From assembly GCA_947629005.1 (NCBI GenBank), contig CANRCD010000001.1, forward strand, positions 95,550 to 159,549: a stretch of DNA of 64,000 bases, given 5' to 3'. This stretch comes from an uncultured Clostridia bacterium. GTDB taxonomy: Bacteria > Bacillota > Clostridia > UMGS1883. This document shows, piece by piece, positions 42,283 to 50,405 of the stretch (positions are counted from its first letter, which is position 1; each line of letters starts with the position of its first letter). The position numbers were made by a program, and so were the translations under genes. A model generated the notes under the pieces. That model did no database searches. It saw only the letters and a program-made list of their open reading frames with translations, and was not told the DNA's origin.

Positions 42283-43687
42283 AGCGGGCGTCGGCAGTAT
42301 TCGCTGGCGCATAGTAGGAACTTATTTCTTGATAATCGGGCTGACGCTCGGCTTCATAAGCGTTTACACGATCAATTCCATACGCAGCTACACCCTCCGT
42401 CAGAAGGAGGTTCAGGTGCTGGGGCAGGCAAACATCATAGCGGGCTACATCGCCCAGTATCAGGATCTGAGCGAGGACAGTATCAACTTTCTGCTCCAGC
42501 AGCAGCAACTGGGAAGCGGCGGCCGCGTGCTCATGCTCGACGGCGACGCCGTTGTGACGTTTGACTCAAACAACGGCATAATGCAGGGCAAACTCATGCC
42601 CACGCAGATAGTGCTTGACGCTCTGCGCGGCAATAACAACACCGAGGAGGGCGAGGACACGGCGGGCGAGCTGCTCATAAGCGCCGCCGTGCCGGTAAAC
42701 AAGGGCCGCAGCGCCGCCGGAGTTATATGTTATCAGGCCTCCGGCGCGGAAATTACCCAGTACGTCAGCCAGGTTAAGGGCATGATGGCGATGATGGCCA
42801 TATTTGTTATTATCTTTATCGGCGTTGTAAGCTTCATCATGTCGGGCATTATCACCGAACCTATACGCAGCCTGACAAAGCAGCTTGAGAAAATGACAGG
42901 CGAGAACACCGGCAGCAAGCTGGAGGTTGACACCGGCGGCGAAATAGCCACCCTTGCCGACAGCTTTAATAAAATGACAGAAAAAATTCAGACTCAAGAG
43001 ACCAAACGGCAGGAATTTGTGGCAAACGCTTCGCATGAACTCAAAACTCCGCTCAGTTCCATTAAGCTCATCGCGGATTCGCTCCTTAACGCTCCCAATG
43101 CCGATAGGGAGACCGTGGAGGAGTTCCTCACAGACATGAACGTGCAGGTCGATCGCCTGACGAGGATAGTCAATAAACTGCTCACCCTGACCAAAATGGA
43201 CAGCCTAAGCTCCTCACAGATGGAATTTTCGGTGATGAACCTCAGCGAGATCTGCGCCAACATTGTCAAGGCGCTCCGTCCGCTGGCCGAGCAGAAGAAT
43301 ATTTCGCTGGACTTTTTCGCGGACGGCGCGATTTATTCAAAAATTGAAAAGGACCGCCTGTGGGAGGCAATATACAATATTCTTGACAACAGTATCAAAT
43401 ATACGCCAGTGGGCGGCTCGGTGTCGATGGATGTTTCAAAGGATAACGGCAACGCGATAATTACCGTTGAGGACACCGGCATAGGTATTGCTCCCGAGGA
43501 GGTCTATAAGATTTTTGACCGCTTCTACCGCGTAGATAAGGCCCGCGCCCGTGAGACCGGCGGCACCGGTCTAGGCCTTTCCATTGCTCTCACGGCCGTG
43601 GAGCTTCACGGCGGCAACATTCAGGTGGAAAGCGAGGAGGGCAAGGGCAGCAAATTTATGATAATAATTCCGATAACCTTTAAATAA
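42266..43687 (+). CDS. Sensor histidine kinase (WalK/PhoR type), probable ATT start
   Basis: About 473 residues if started at 42266. Two membrane helices (around 42311-42375 and 42775-42850), an extracytoplasmic sensor domain between them, then HAMP, HisKA with the phospho-His in FVANASHELKTPLSS, and HATPase_c with NILDNSIKYTP, VEDTGIGI and GGTGLGLSI. The frame is open upstream of the nearest conventional start (TTG 42329), which would cut into the first membrane helix. GGGGGGTAGG (42251-42260) lies 5 nt ahead of ATT 42266, giving ATT-TTA-GAG-AAA; the cytoplasmic KIKAGVGSIRWRIV then precedes the helix. So the start is either a rare ATT or TTG 42329. Confidence 0.85.
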   Translation: MLEKIKAGVGSIRWRIVGTYFLIIGLTLGFISVYTINSIRSYTLRQKEVQVLGQANIIAGYIAQYQDLSEDSINFLLQQQQLGSGGRVLMLDGDAVVTFDSNNGIMQGKLMPTQIVLDALRGNNNTEEGEDTAGELLISAAVPVNKGRSAAGVICYQASGAEITQYVSQVKGMMAMMAIFVIIFIGVVSFIMSGIITEPIRSLTKQLEKMTGENTGSKLEVDTGGEIATLADSFNKMTEKIQTQETKRQEFVANASHELKTPLSSIKLIADSLLNAPNADRETVEEFLTDMNVQVDRLTRIVNKLLTLTKMDSLSSSQMEFSVMNLSEICANIVKALRPLAEQKNISLDFFADGAIYSKIEKDRLWEAIYNILDNSIKYTPVGGSVSMDVSKDNGNAIITVEDTGIGIAPEEVYKIFDRFYRVDKARARETGGTGLGLSIALTAVELHGGNIQVESEEGKGSKFMIIIPITFK

Positions 43688-43708
43688 AAGCTATAAGAGG
43701 AATTTGGT

Positions 43709-44617
43709 ATGAAAAGGCTACTCTCAATAATACTTCTCGCCGCGATGGCGCTTTCTTTCGCGGCCTGCGGCGAGGACGGGACGGCTTATACCGTCTACCA
43801 CAAAAACGCCGACGGCGACCGCCTAATTCCCGAGACCCGAAGGATAGACGAGGGCGCCGGAGTTGAGGAAACGATAGCCGCGCTTATCGGCTTCCTTTCC
43901 GATTCGCCAAAGACCGAGGGCGCGCTCAACGTGCTTCCGACGGACGTTAAGCTCCTCGGCGTGTCGGTTGAAAACGGCACTGCTACGGTGAATCTATCCG
44001 ATGCGTATTACGGAAATAAGGGCGTGGACGAGCTTCTCTCTCGTGTGGCGATAGCCAACACGCTCTGCGGCATAGACGGCGTGGACGAGGTTCTTATTAA
44101 GGTGGACGGCAGGCCGCTTGTGTCATCCACAACCGGAACGCAGGTAGGCCCCATAAGAGCGGGCGACATCGCTAACGGTTTTCAGGATAAGGCCGTTGTG
44201 GACAAGGAAACCGTCGTGCTCTACTTCCCTGATGAAAAGGGCGAGTATCTTGTGCCCGAAAAGCGCGAGATTGAGCTTCAGGCCTCGATTTCCGTCGAGC
44301 GCGCCATAATTTCCGAACTGGCCAAGGGCCCCGAAAGCGATGGCCTTGTACGGGTAGTCCCGACGGACGTGAACCTTATCAGTATCGAAACAACCGACGG
44401 AGTGTGCTTTGTGAACCTTTCCGGCGACTTTGTGAGCAGCGTATCCTCGGGCTCGGCTTCGACCACGATGGCGCTCTACAGCATTGTAAACTCTCTTACC
44501 GAGCTTGATGGCATAAGCAGCGTGCAGGTGCTCATTGACGGCAAGACAGGCGTTGAGTTTGGCAACTATGTGCTTGACGCGCCTCTGGCGAGAAATCAAA
44601 CGCTTATCAGGGAATGA
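43709..44617 (+). CDS. GerMN-domain lipoprotein (GerM-like)
   Basis: 302 residues. Lipoprotein signal ends in SFAAC (Cys20). Two GerMN repeats: ~residues 35-155 (VNLSDAYYG, TLCGIDGVDEVLIKVDG) and ~160-300 (FVNLSGDF, NSLTELDGISSVQVLIDGK). In Bacillus, GerM is needed for septal wall and germination and binds the SpoIIIA-SpoIIQ ring. Similar double-GerMN lipoproteins also occur next to two-component systems as LpqB-like modulators. Here it directly follows the kinase by 21 nt, so a role in the same signalling unit is possible. Confidence 0.88.
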   Translation: MKRLLSIILLAAMALSFAACGEDGTAYTVYHKNADGDRLIPETRRIDEGAGVEETIAALIGFLSDSPKTEGALNVLPTDVKLLGVSVENGTATVNLSDAYYGNKGVDELLSRVAIANTLCGIDGVDEVLIKVDGRPLVSSTTGTQVGPIRAGDIANGFQDKAVVDKETVVLYFPDEKGEYLVPEKREIELQASISVERAIISELAKGPESDGLVRVVPTDVNLISIETTDGVCFVNLSGDFVSSVSSGSASTTMALYSIVNSLTELDGISSVQVLIDGKTGVEFGNYVLDAPLARNQTLIRE

Positions 44618-44620
44618 ATT

Positions 44621-46534
44621 ATGGCTTCTTTACTCATGGCAAACGGAATTTCCAAAAGCTTCGGCGAGAGGGTTCTGTTTCACGATTTGAATTTTAATAT
44701 AGACGAGGGCGCCAAAATAGGCTTTATAGGCGCGAACGGCGCGGGTAAAACCACGCTGCTGCGTATAATCGCCGGTGAGGACGACTGTGACGGCGCTTTT
44801 GTGAAAAACAGCGCTCTAAGAGTGGTTTATATGGAGCAGACCGCCCCCGATTCGGACAGCGTCACTGCCTTTGAGTACACGCTGTCAGTGTTTTCGCGTC
44901 TGCTTGAAATTGAGCGCTTGCTCGAGGATGTTCGCCTTAAAATTGCCGACTGCCCGACCGATGAACTCATAAGGCGGCAGGATGAGCTGAACAACGAGTA
45001 TATGCGCGGCGACGGCATGGTTTTCCGCGCGAAAACGCGCTCCATGCTTCAAGGACTGGGTTTTACGCGCGAGGAGACCGACTACCCGCTCTCGAAGCTC
45101 AGCGGCGGCCAAAAAACGAGGCTCGGCCTTGCGCGCACGCTCTTAAGCGACGCGAACCTTCTGCTGCTGGACGAGCCGACAAACCACCTCGATATTGACG
45201 CCATCGCCTTTTTGGAGGGCTTTCTCGCCGGCTACGGCGGGGCCTTCCTTGTTATCAGCCATGACCGCTACTTTCTAGATAAAGTAACCGACTCTACGTT
45301 TGAGCTTGAAAACGGTACTATAACCGCCTACGCCGGCGGCTACAGCGAATTTGTGAAAAAGAAGGCCGAGGCCCTCGAGGCCGCGAAGCGCCGGTATGAA
45401 AACACTTTGTCCGAGATTAAGCGTATCGAGGGCATTATAGAACAGCAGCGCCGCTGGAATCAGGAGCGTAACTACAAGATCATAGATAACAAGCAGAAAT
45501 CTATCGACCGCCTTGAAAGCTCTCTGGAAAAGCCTTTCGAGCAGAGCGAAAGAATAGCTTTCCGCTTCCCGCCGGCTAAGCGCAGCGGAGAGGACGTGCT
45601 GTTTGCCCGCGGGCTCGGCAAAAGCTACGGCGGCAAATGCCTTTTTAAGAACGCCGATTTTGAGATAAAGCGCGGCGAACGTGTGTTCCTGCTCGGCCCG
45701 AACGGCTGCGGCAAGTCCACGCTTTACAACATCATCAAGGGGACCGTCAGGCCCGACAGCGGCGCCGTGAGCTTCGGGGTCAATCTTACCGAAGCCTACT
45801 ACGACCAAAACCGCAGCGACCTCAGCGGCGGCAAAACCGTTATCGACACACTTTGGGACGAGTATCCGAAAATGGTGCAAACCGAGGTACGTAACGCTCT
45901 CGCGTCTTTCCTGTTCCGCGGCGACGACGTTTTTAAAACTGTAGATTGCCTCAGCGGCGGCGAAAAAGCCCGCCTTGCCCTGCTTATGGTGATGATGACG
46001 GGCGCGAATTTTCTGCTGCTGGACGAGCCGACAAACCACCTTGATATTGCAGCGAGGGAAGCGCTTGAGGACGCGCTCGCGGCCTTCGAGGGCACAGTGT
46101 TCATTATCAGCCATGACCGCTACCTTATAAATAAGCTTGCGACAAAGCTCCTTGCCTTTGAGGACGGGAGCATTAACACTTATAACACTAACTATGACGG
46201 CTATATGGAGCTAAAATCCGGCCGTGCGCCGTCCGCCGTGAGGACGGAGGAGACTCCCGCCTCCGCGGCGAAGGAAGATTATCTCCGTAAAAAAGAGCTT
46301 CAGAGCAGCCTACGGCGGCTCGAGGCGAGGGTTGCCCGCCTCGAAGCCGAAATATCCGAAAGGGAGGAGCGTATTTCTGCCCTGCATGACGATATTAACT
46401 CATCCGGCGGTGATTATGAGCGCATAATGGAACTGACTGCCGACCTTGAGGAAGAGGAGAAAGCCCTTGACGCTGCCTTGAACGACTGGGAGACCTCCAC
46501 CGATGAGCTTGAAGGTATGCGCGGACAAGTGTAA
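44621..46534 (+). CDS. ABC-F family ATPase
   Basis: 637 residues with no membrane segments. Two ATPase domains: Walker A GANGAGKTT (~residue 38), signature LSGGQKTRLGLART (~163), Walker B LLLLDEPTNHLD; then GPNGCGKST (~363), LSGGEKARLALL and LLLDEPTNHLD. Between them is the linker with QQRRWNQERN. A C-terminal coiled coil (~555-637) makes it Uup/YdiF-like. ABC-F proteins act on ribosomes, resolving stalls or protecting against antibiotics; nothing here points to resistance. It ends in a palindrome that includes the stop codon. Confidence 0.93.
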   Translation: MASLLMANGISKSFGERVLFHDLNFNIDEGAKIGFIGANGAGKTTLLRIIAGEDDCDGAFVKNSALRVVYMEQTAPDSDSVTAFEYTLSVFSRLLEIERLLEDVRLKIADCPTDELIRRQDELNNEYMRGDGMVFRAKTRSMLQGLGFTREETDYPLSKLSGGQKTRLGLARTLLSDANLLLLDEPTNHLDIDAIAFLEGFLAGYGGAFLVISHDRYFLDKVTDSTFELENGTITAYAGGYSEFVKKKAEALEAAKRRYENTLSEIKRIEGIIEQQRRWNQERNYKIIDNKQKSIDRLESSLEKPFEQSERIAFRFPPAKRSGEDVLFARGLGKSYGGKCLFKNADFEIKRGERVFLLGPNGCGKSTLYNIIKGTVRPDSGAVSFGVNLTEAYYDQNRSDLSGGKTVIDTLWDEYPKMVQTEVRNALASFLFRGDDVFKTVDCLSGGEKARLALLMVMMTGANFLLLDEPTNHLDIAAREALEDALAAFEGTVFIISHDRYLINKLATKLLAFEDGSINTYNTNYDGYMELKSGRAPSAVRTEETPASAAKEDYLRKKELQSSLRRLEARVARLEAEISEREERISALHDDINSSGGDYERIMELTADLEEEEKALDAALNDWETSTDELEGMRGQV

Positions 46535-46553
46535 AGCAGATTACTTTACACTT
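46527..46553. repeat. Palindrome over the ABC-F stop codon
   Basis: Perfect 10-bp stem AAGTGTAAAG / CTTTACACTT, 7-nt loop, containing the TAA stop at 46532-46534. Its GTGTAAAG..CTTTACAC core recurs at 46627-46656. Confidence 0.75.
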
Positions 46554-46626
46554 GAAAACGTCGTAAAAAAGCGGACTGCGGGGTTGCGTGTGCTCGATTA
46601 ATATTCATTTTAGAGCAAAAAATAAG

Positions 46627-46656
46627 GGCGTGTAAAGTCGATTGACTTTACACGCC
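46627..46656 (-). terminator. Palindrome over the radical SAM stop codon, terminator-like
   Basis: Perfect 12-bp stem GGCGTGTAAAGT / ACTTTACACGCC, 6-nt loop. On the minus strand it contains the radical SAM TAA stop and is followed by CCTTATTTTTTGC, so it can terminate that gene. It shares the GTGTAAAG..GATT..CTTTACAC core with 46527-46553. Confidence 0.75.
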
Positions 46657-47523
46657 TTCTCCGTTAAATTCCGGTATATAATCGTTCCTTGCGCTGCTCC
46701 GCTCCTGTGTATAACCGTCGGTTAGGCCAAGCTCTACAGCCCGATTAACTACGCTGTTGTACTCGAAACTTGTCACCCTGCGCTGTAGCTCCGGCGCGGA
46801 GCCCATCGGCAGGTACTGGCTCATCAAGCTGAGCAGAAAGCTCCCGTTAGGGAACTCCGCCAGCCGTTCCAGAATCCTCATGCTGTCGCGCCTCAGCCCC
46901 GGCAGGCACAGATGCCGCACTATAACGCCGCTTTTCAGCAAACCGTCCTCAAGCTTCGGCGGGCCGGTCTGCGCCAGCATCTCTCTGAGAGAGGCGAGGG
47001 CGTAATCAAAATAGCGAGGCGCGCGGCTGTATTTTACGGCATATTCGTCGGAAAAGTACTTTATGTCGGTCAGGTACACGTCCACATAGCCCTTAAGCCT
47101 TTTTATGGCGTCGGGACTTTCATAGCCGCCGCAGTTGTAAACTATCGGTATCTTCGGGCGACAGAGCTTTAGCGACTCGATTATCGAGGGTGCGAAGTGA
47201 GTTGGCGTGACGAGGTTTATGTTATGCACGCCCTTGTTTTCAAGCTCGCGGAAGATTTCGGCGAGGCGGGCGGGGGAGACCGGCTTGCCCGCTCCTCCGC
47301 GTGAGATAGCGGCGTTCTGGCAGTAGTCGCAGCCAAGCGGGCAGCCGCTGAAAAACACGGCTCCGCTGCCGTTTTTGCCGCTTATGCAGGGCTCCTCCCA
47401 AAGGTGAGGAGCTGCCCTTGCAACCCTGATTTCGGCATTTTCGCCGCAACGGCCCTTGTTTTGCGTTCGGTCAATGCCGCAGCGGCGCGGGCAGAGGGCA
47501 CAGCTTTTGTACTCGGAATTCAT
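46648..47523 (-). CDS. Radical SAM protein (PflA-like, AmmeMemoRadiSam-related group)
   Basis: 291 residues. Cys-rich N-terminus CALCPRRCGIDR...GRCG (residues ~7-29), then the SAM-cluster motif CPLGCDYCQN (~57-66, CxxxCxxC) after FFSG. Resembles PflA-like proteins with the extra N-terminal Cys cluster (COG1313). NLVTPTHFAPSI and VYNCGGYES are conserved in that group. The target is unknown; it could activate a glycyl-radical or other enzyme, but none is in the window. Convergent with the ABC-F gene. Confidence 0.88.
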   Translation of the reverse strand: MNSEYKSCALCPRRCGIDRTQNKGRCGENAEIRVARAAPHLWEEPCISGKNGSGAVFFSGCPLGCDYCQNAAISRGGAGKPVSPARLAEIFRELENKGVHNINLVTPTHFAPSIIESLKLCRPKIPIVYNCGGYESPDAIKRLKGYVDVYLTDIKYFSDEYAVKYSRAPRYFDYALASLREMLAQTGPPKLEDGLLKSGVIVRHLCLPGLRRDSMRILERLAEFPNGSFLLSLMSQYLPMGSAPELQRRVTSFEYNSVVNRAVELGLTDGYTQERSSARNDYIPEFNGEGV

Positions 47524-47609
47524 TTATGTGTCCTTTCAAAAAAAATACTAAAAAAATGGAACTTTTTGTCCTTTCCTTCCGTCTAAATATTAAAGGGAGG
47601 GCGAAGGAA

Positions 47610-47852
47610 ATGGATATTGACGAAGCAAAGCGCGAACTCGCAAAGCTCCGCAACGACACTGAATTTAGCGGGGCCGCGGCCGTCCGCCGCAAAATAGAAA
47701 GTCTTGGATGGCCTCACAGGGAGGTCCTGTTTTACCGCTATGTACGCGCCATGACATGGAAGCAGATATCGGACTTAATGGGATATTCCGCCGACCATCT
47801 GCGCGGATATATGAATCGCCGCGCCACTAAAGCCTACGCCGAATCCGACTGA
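47610..47852 (+). CDS. Small sigma-70 region 4-like HTH protein
   Basis: 80 residues from ATG 47610, with GGGAGGG and AAGGAA upstream. An N-terminal helix (DEAKRELAKLRND) is followed by a segment resembling sigma-70 region 4 or phage ArpU/RinA-type regulators: PHREVLFYRYVRAMTWKQISDLMGYSADHLRGYMNRR. Such proteins often come from prophages or act as small regulators. It stands alone and its 3' end overlaps the 3' end of the gene on the opposite strand by 19 bp. Function unknown. A longer in-frame start at 47526 is possible but would begin inside the radical SAM gene's 5' region. Confidence 0.65.
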   Translation: MDIDEAKRELAKLRNDTEFSGAAAVRRKIESLGWPHREVLFYRYVRAMTWKQISDLMGYSADHLRGYMNRRATKAYAESD

Positions 47853-48202
47853 TCGGCCTTCATTTTGCGTATTATCAGCTTTTCGCCGTCGTAGTTTAAC
47901 TCTGCCTCCGGCTCGTCCTGAGTTATGCCGATGGCGTTCAGCCATTTTTTGGGCAGCGGCGCCTTACCAAACATGGATGAGGCGCCGTTTTTGCAGAAAG
48001 TTATTTTTATGGTTTTGCTTTGCCCGCCGCCCATCAGTTCCAGCGCTTTCAGCAGATGCTCCGACGTATACCTCCGCCGGCCATCCCTTATATCGGCCTT
48101 TAGTATTCCGTCTGCGTCGAGCTTTCGCAGCGCACGTAGGGATATTCCCATAAACTGGGCCAGCTCACGGGCAGATATTCTGTTATTTGCCACTTTAATC
48201 AC
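47834..48202 (-). CDS. MerR-type HTH fused to an AbrB/SpoVT-like domain, small regulator
   Basis: 122 residues. N-terminal ~55 residues look like a MerR-type winged helix (NNRISARELAQFMGISLRALRKLDADGIL, then DGRRRYTSEHLLKALELM). After a Gly-rich turn, residues ~62-117 (IKITFCKNGAS, PLPKKWLNAIGIT, AELNYDGEKLIIRK) resemble the swapped-hairpin AbrB/MazE/SpoVT DNA-binding domain. Two DNA-binding folds in one small protein is unusual. No toxin gene is adjacent. Its gene lies between ireB and the sigma-like protein gene. Domain calls are from pattern only. Confidence 0.65.
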   Translation of the reverse strand: MIKVANNRISARELAQFMGISLRALRKLDADGILKADIRDGRRRYTSEHLLKALELMGGGQSKTIKITFCKNGASSMFGKAPLPKKWLNAIGITQDEPEAELNYDGEKLIIRKMKADQSDSA

Positions 48203-48242
48203 CCCTTATAAATCAGGCCGGCGCATTGCGCCGGCCTCAGGC

Positions 48243-48500
48243 TTATTTAACGGGTTTGGCGCCAAGGTAGCGCTTAAAGACGACCTCAAGTATCTCGTCC
48301 CTTTCCACCTTGGTAATAAGGCTGCGCGCGCCTTTGTGGCTTGTAATGTACGTCGGATCGCCCGACATGATATAGCCCACAAGCTGGCTTATAGGGTTGT
48401 ATCCCTTTTCAAGCAGGGCCGCGTGAACTCTGTCGATTATCGACTCAATCTCCGCGTCCCTTGAACGATTTATTTCAATCTGGGTGGTGTGGTTATCCAT
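48243..48500 (-). CDS. ireB: IreB family regulatory phosphoprotein (UPF0297)
   Basis: 85 residues. The IreB/YrzL family: IESIIDRVHAALLEKGYNPISQLVGYIMSGDPTYITSH is the signature, and N-terminal threonines (residues 5-6) match the site phosphorylated by the PASTA kinase IreK in Enterococcus, where IreB influences cephalosporin tolerance. Usually clusters with ruvX and the DUF1292 gene, which are 8 kb away here. PrkC and PrpC are encoded in the same window. Preceded by a TTGCAA/TATTCT promoter. Confidence 0.93.
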   Translation of the reverse strand: MDNHTTQIEINRSRDAEIESIIDRVHAALLEKGYNPISQLVGYIMSGDPTYITSHKGARSLITKVERDEILEVVFKRYLGAKPVK

Positions 48501-48562
48501 GATTACCCTCCTAACGGCTGCGGGTCTGCTCTATGCTATGCGCCCGCAGAGCCGCTATATAT

Positions 48563-48591
48563 AGAATACAACATTTTAACGGATTTTGCAA
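48563..48591 (-). promoter_or_regulatory. Promoter of ireB
   Basis: On the minus strand TTGCAA (48586-48591), 17-bp spacer, TATTCT (48563-48568). The rest of 48501-48776 is AT-rich and holds no gene. Confidence 0.65.
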
Positions 48592-48671
48592 GTGATTTTA
48601 CAAAATATTTTTAATATTTTTTCTAATTTTAACAATCTTAATTTTTATTAAGAGAAAAAGAAAAAAATATA

Positions 48672-48700
48672 TTGAAAAAATTTCCCTAATGTGCTATAAT
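48672..48700 (+). promoter_or_regulatory. Promoter of the DtxR/MntR-type regulator
   Basis: TTGAAA (48672-48677), 17-bp spacer, TATAAT (48695-48700) with extended -10 TGC. Leader of ~70 nt. Autoregulation is plausible; no obvious operator palindrome was identified. Confidence 0.75.
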
Positions 48701-48776
48701 TATCTTGTAAAATAATCTCCTATTCCCAAAATATACATTTTATATAATACGATAAAAATTACATGGAGGGATTGAA

Positions 48777-49169
48777 ATGGTAATACAGGAATCAGCAGAA
48801 AATTATCTGGAAGCTATACTCATGCTTAAGCTGCGCAACGGCGAGGTCCATTCTATTGATATTGCCGCAGAGCTTGGATACAGTAAGCCGAGCGTCAGCG
48901 TGGCTATGAAAAATTTCCGTAACAACGGCTACATCGTTATGGATGAGCATGGACATATTGAGCTGACCGACGCCGGACTTGAAATTGCCGAACGTATATA
49001 CGAACGCCATAAACTGCTGACCTCTCTGCTTATCAAGCTCGGTGTGAACGAAAAAACCGCCAGAGAGGACGCCTGCAAGATAGAGCACGATCTCAGCGAA
49101 GAAACCTTCGCCGCGATAAAGGACTATTTCAACGCAAAACTCGCCGAAAACGGGGAGGGTGAGCAGTGA
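48777..49169 (+). CDS. DtxR/MntR-family metalloregulator
   Basis: 130 residues, ATG after ATGGAGGG. N-terminal winged helix (residues ~1-65) and dimerisation/metal domain. No C-terminal SH3-like domain, so overall MntR-like in size. Aligned metal positions read N9, E12, H78, C100, E103, H104: the Cys in DACKIEH corresponds to the iron-type ligand of DtxR/IdeR (ACRWEH), where MntR has Glu. It may therefore sense Fe(II) rather than Mn(II). It overlaps the next gene by 4 nt; no metal transporter is adjacent. Confidence 0.88.
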   Translation: MVIQESAENYLEAILMLKLRNGEVHSIDIAAELGYSKPSVSVAMKNFRNNGYIVMDEHGHIELTDAGLEIAERIYERHKLLTSLLIKLGVNEKTAREDACKIEHDLSEETFAAIKDYFNAKLAENGEGEQ

Positions 49170-50290
49170 GGCGCGTTCTTGCGGTCTTTGCCGCCGCGCT
49201 TCTGTTTTGCTCTTGCGAGGCTGCGCCGGATCGCGGTTTGTCCGAGCCTAAGCTTAGCCCTGTTGAGGCCGCTATGGCGAATATGACGCTTGACGGAAAG
49301 CTCTGGCAGCTCTTTTTTGTTACACCCGAGGCTGTCAGCGGCTGGCCGGCGGAAAAGGCTGTTTCGGAGGATTTTCTGGCATTCGCAAAAAAGCGCCCTG
49401 TGGGCGGAATTATCCTTTTTGCTGATAATATTGCCTCAAGGGAGCAGGTGACCGCCTATGTGAACGACATTAAGGCGGGCTTTGTAACGCCGGTTTTTGT
49501 CGGTGTGGATGAGGAAGGCGGTCTTGTGAGCCGCCTCGGAGGCAAAGGCATAATTACCGATAATGGCGATATGCGCGATGTCGGCGATACGGGCGACAGC
49601 TCCGCCGCCGGCGCTGTGGGCGGGAGGCTCGGAAGCGAGCTTTCGGCCCTCGGCTTCAACCTTGATTTCGCCCCTGTTGCCGATACCATTACAAACCCCG
49701 CCAACACGGAGATCGGCCGCCGTTCCTTCGGAACCGACGCTGAGCTTGTATCCGGCATGGTTGAGGCCGAAACCGAGGCCATGCAAAGCGCCGGCGTCAG
49801 CGCCGTGCTCAAGCATTTTCCAGGCCATGGCAGCGCTTCGGCCAATTCCCACAATGGCATATCCGTAAGCGAGCGTACCCTCGATGAGCTGGAAAAAGCC
49901 GACCTCAAACCGTTTAAGGCGGGTATTGCCGCCGGAGCGGACTTTGTGATGGTTTCGCATATATCGCTGCCGAATGTGACCGGCAACGAAACGCCGTGCA
50001 GCCTTTCTCCCGCGATAATTACCGATTTGCTCCGCGGAGAGCTTGGCTTTGAGGGGGTAGTCATTACGGACGCCCTTAACATGGGCGCTGTAACCTCGGT
50101 ATACGGCGCGGCAGAGGCGGCCGTTATGGCCTTTGAGGCCGGCGCGGATATGCTGCTCATGCCAGAAAACCTAACCGAGGCGCACGCCGCTCTTGCAAAG
50201 GCTGTAGAGGAAGGACGCATAAGCGAGGCGCGCGTTGATGAAAGCGTGAAAAGGATTTTGTCGGTCAAGGAAAAACGCGGTCTGCTTTAG
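49166..50290 (+). CDS. Glycoside hydrolase family 3 lipoprotein (NagZ-like)
   Basis: 374 residues from GTG 49166, overlapping the regulator stop. Signal peptide with lipobox-like FCSC (Cys17). GH3 barrel with KHFPGHGSASANSHNG (residues ~220-235) and nucleophile Asp in VVITDALNMGA (~293). Typical NagZ has DSH as the Asp-His acid/base dyad; here it is NSH. Expected substrate is beta-N-acetylglucosamine in cell-wall muropeptides at the outer membrane face of the cell. The C-terminal domain of two-domain NagZ is absent. Confidence 0.88.
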   Translation: MRRVLAVFAAALLFCSCEAAPDRGLSEPKLSPVEAAMANMTLDGKLWQLFFVTPEAVSGWPAEKAVSEDFLAFAKKRPVGGIILFADNIASREQVTAYVNDIKAGFVTPVFVGVDEEGGLVSRLGGKGIITDNGDMRDVGDTGDSSAAGAVGGRLGSELSALGFNLDFAPVADTITNPANTEIGRRSFGTDAELVSGMVEAETEAMQSAGVSAVLKHFPGHGSASANSHNGISVSERTLDELEKADLKPFKAGIAAGADFVMVSHISLPNVTGNETPCSLSPAIITDLLRGELGFEGVVITDALNMGAVTSVYGAAEAAVMAFEAGADMLLMPENLTEAHAALAKAVEEGRISEARVDESVKRILSVKEKRGLL

Positions 50291-50334
50291 TTGTTAATTT
50301 ATTGTGTACGGGCTGTAAAATAAAATAAATTATA

Positions 50335-50363
50335 TTGAGGAATATTCCGCCCTATGCTATAAT
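50335..50363 (+). promoter_or_regulatory. Promoter of citrate synthase gene
   Basis: TTGAGG (50335-50340), 17-bp spacer, TATAAT (50358-50363) with extended -10 TGC. Confidence 0.75.
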
Positions 50364-50405
50364 ATAAATATATCGGAGCCATTGCGCTTTATACAGGAGG
50401 GAATT

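Noticed and set aside
47526..47609. 28-residue N-terminal extension of the sigma-like small protein
   Set aside because: Lysine/phenylalanine-rich stretch without a good ribosome binding site; the 47610 start has one.
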